From: Eubacteriales bacterium
GTDB taxonomy: Bacteria; Bacillota; Clostridia; Christensenellales; CAG-138
Direction of reading: 5' to 3'
NCBI GenBank assembly: GCA_028703645.1
Contig: JAQVML010000060.1
Coordinates: forward strand, 1-7,185
DNA: 7,185 nucleotides
Positions 6,531 to 7,185 of the stretch are shown here, one piece after another (position 1 is the first letter of the stretch; each line of letters opens with the position of its first letter). The notes beneath the pieces are model-generated. The model saw only the letters and a program-made list of their open reading frames with translations. It had not been told where the DNA came from and did not search any database. Made by a program: the position numbers and the translations under genes.

Positions 6531-6535
6531 GGAGG
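6531..6535 (+). promoter_or_regulatory. Ribosome binding site for polC
   Basis: GGAGG lies ten bases before the TTG at 6546; a second purine run GGGAAGAG sits in between. An in-frame TGA at 6516-6518 bounds the reading frame on the left, and there is no ATG or GTG between it and the TTG, so this signal supports an unusual TTG start. Confidence 0.6.
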
Positions 6536-6545
6536 ATGGGAAGAG

Positions 6546-7185
6546 TTGCAAGAGGAGCTATTTGCCACGCTGGACCGCGTTGGCATACACGATGAATCCA
6601 TACAGCTCGAAAACGTCGTTCTCAGCCGTGAGCAAAATCTGCTGACGGTCTTTTTTCGCTGCAAACGGGAACCGGCTATCGAACAATCGCAGGCATTGAC
6701 GGATGCACTCGTGGAAAGACTCGGCGGAACGCGCGTGCGCGTCGTTTGGCTCAGCGAAGAGTATTATCAGGAACTGGAAACGCAGGAGGAAGCTGAGCAG
6801 TTCGCGGCGCAGCAAAAGAGCGCGCCCGCAGGAGCCGCCGCCTCCCCGCAGACGGCTCCTTCCGGCAAGCGGTCAATCTACGGCGGGTTTGTTCCGAGCG
6901 GGAAATCCACGCCGATTCGCGCAATCAAGAGCGGCAAGGACAAATGCATCATCGAAGGCACGGTCGTTTCGATTAATGAGCGTAACTCTTTTAAGAACAA
7001 ACGCCGTAAGGATGCGGTGAGCTTTCCGCTGGATGTTTCGCTGACCGACGGAACGGACTCCATCTATTGTTCGCTGTTGCTGGATGACGAAGAGCAGAAA
7101 GCGAGCGTGATGGCGGAGTTTGCGTCCGCAAAGAAAAATCGCGATCGCGTGCTGGCGCAGGGCGTTTGCCGGGAGGCGCAGAGGA
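6546..7185 (+). CDS. polC: DNA polymerase III alpha subunit, Gram-positive type (PolC), N-terminal part
   Basis: PolC is the replicative DNA polymerase of Firmicutes, with a built-in 3'-5' exonuclease; full proteins are about 1,400-1,450 residues. Only 213 codons are visible before the right edge, so neither exonuclease nor polymerase active sites can be seen. Residues 1-75 look like the N-terminal domain (ELFATLDRVGI at 4-14, then VVLSREQNLLTV at 24-35). Residues about 76-108 are a Gln/Ala/Ser/Pro-rich linker. Residues about 123-190 match the start of the PolC OB domain: IIEGTVVSINERNSF (135-149) and PLDVSLTDGTDSI (161-173), corresponding to the family pattern of G-x-V-F, E-x-R-E and a TD-x-T-x-S-I strand. 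The basic run KNKRRK (150-155) replaces the usual short R-S-G-R turn. The start is TTG 6546. Position at the end of this gene block is where polC lies in Bacillus and Clostridia, which strengthens a call that would be moderate on sequence alone. Confidence 0.88.
   Translation, partial: MQEELFATLDRVGIHDESIQLENVVLSREQNLLTVFFRCKREPAIEQSQALTDALVERLGGTRVRVVWLSEEYYQELETQEEAEQFAAQQKSAPAGAAASPQTAPSGKRSIYGGFVPSGKSTPIRAIKSGKDKCIIEGTVVSINERNSFKNKRRKDAVSFPLDVSLTDGTDSIYCSLLLDDEEQKASVMAEFASAKKNRDRVLAQGVCREAQR

Noticed and set aside
1..7185. Mobile element, CRISPR array, tRNA or toxin-antitoxin hidden in the window
   Set aside because: Gaps are all under 150 bases, no spaced direct repeats, cloverleaf or transposase motifs were seen, and base composition appears uniform.

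Overview
This window is one dense, plus-strand run of housekeeping genes: pyrH (3' part), frr, a 77-codon unrecognised gene, uppS, cdsA, dxr, rseP, ispG and the 5' end of polC. The order is the well-known Firmicutes block seen in Bacillus and Clostridia (pyrH-frr-uppS-cdsA-dxr-rseP-...-polC). The Gram-positive-type replicase PolC, ispG inside the block, and a GC-rich, GCG/CGC-heavy codon choice suggest a moderately high-GC member of the Clostridia (Bacillota). The genus cannot be named from this sequence alone.

Layout. Bases 2-595 are the C-terminal five-sixths of UMP kinase. Bases 596-742 are the largest gap; it holds a terminator-like hairpin, a promoter-like pair of hexamers and a strong Shine-Dalgarno before frr. 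From frr onward the genes are tightly packed. The small gene starts on the last base of the frr stop. uppS follows after a 71-base gap that contains a perfect 9-bp inverted repeat. cdsA overlaps uppS by 4 bases and rseP overlaps dxr by 4 bases. dxr, ispG and polC follow short gaps of about 30-40 bases. polC runs off the right edge after 213 codons. No RNA genes, insertion sequences, CRISPR arrays or signs of horizontal transfer were seen.

How the genes fit together. PyrH supplies UDP for pyrimidine nucleotides. Frr recycles ribosomes. Dxr and IspG are the committed and penultimate steps of the MEP isoprenoid pathway, whose C5 products are assembled by UppS into the undecaprenyl carrier for peptidoglycan. 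CdsA makes CDP-diacylglycerol, the phospholipid branch point. RseP is a membrane site-2 protease, and PolC is the replicative polymerase. The run therefore couples envelope precursor synthesis to translation and replication.

The region is essentially conserved core genome, and I found no strong evidence for a new system. The items most worth a second look are the small PASTA-like gene between frr and uppS, the hairpin in front of uppS, the pyrH-frr junction, and a few substitutions in otherwise near-invariant motifs of PyrH and UppS.
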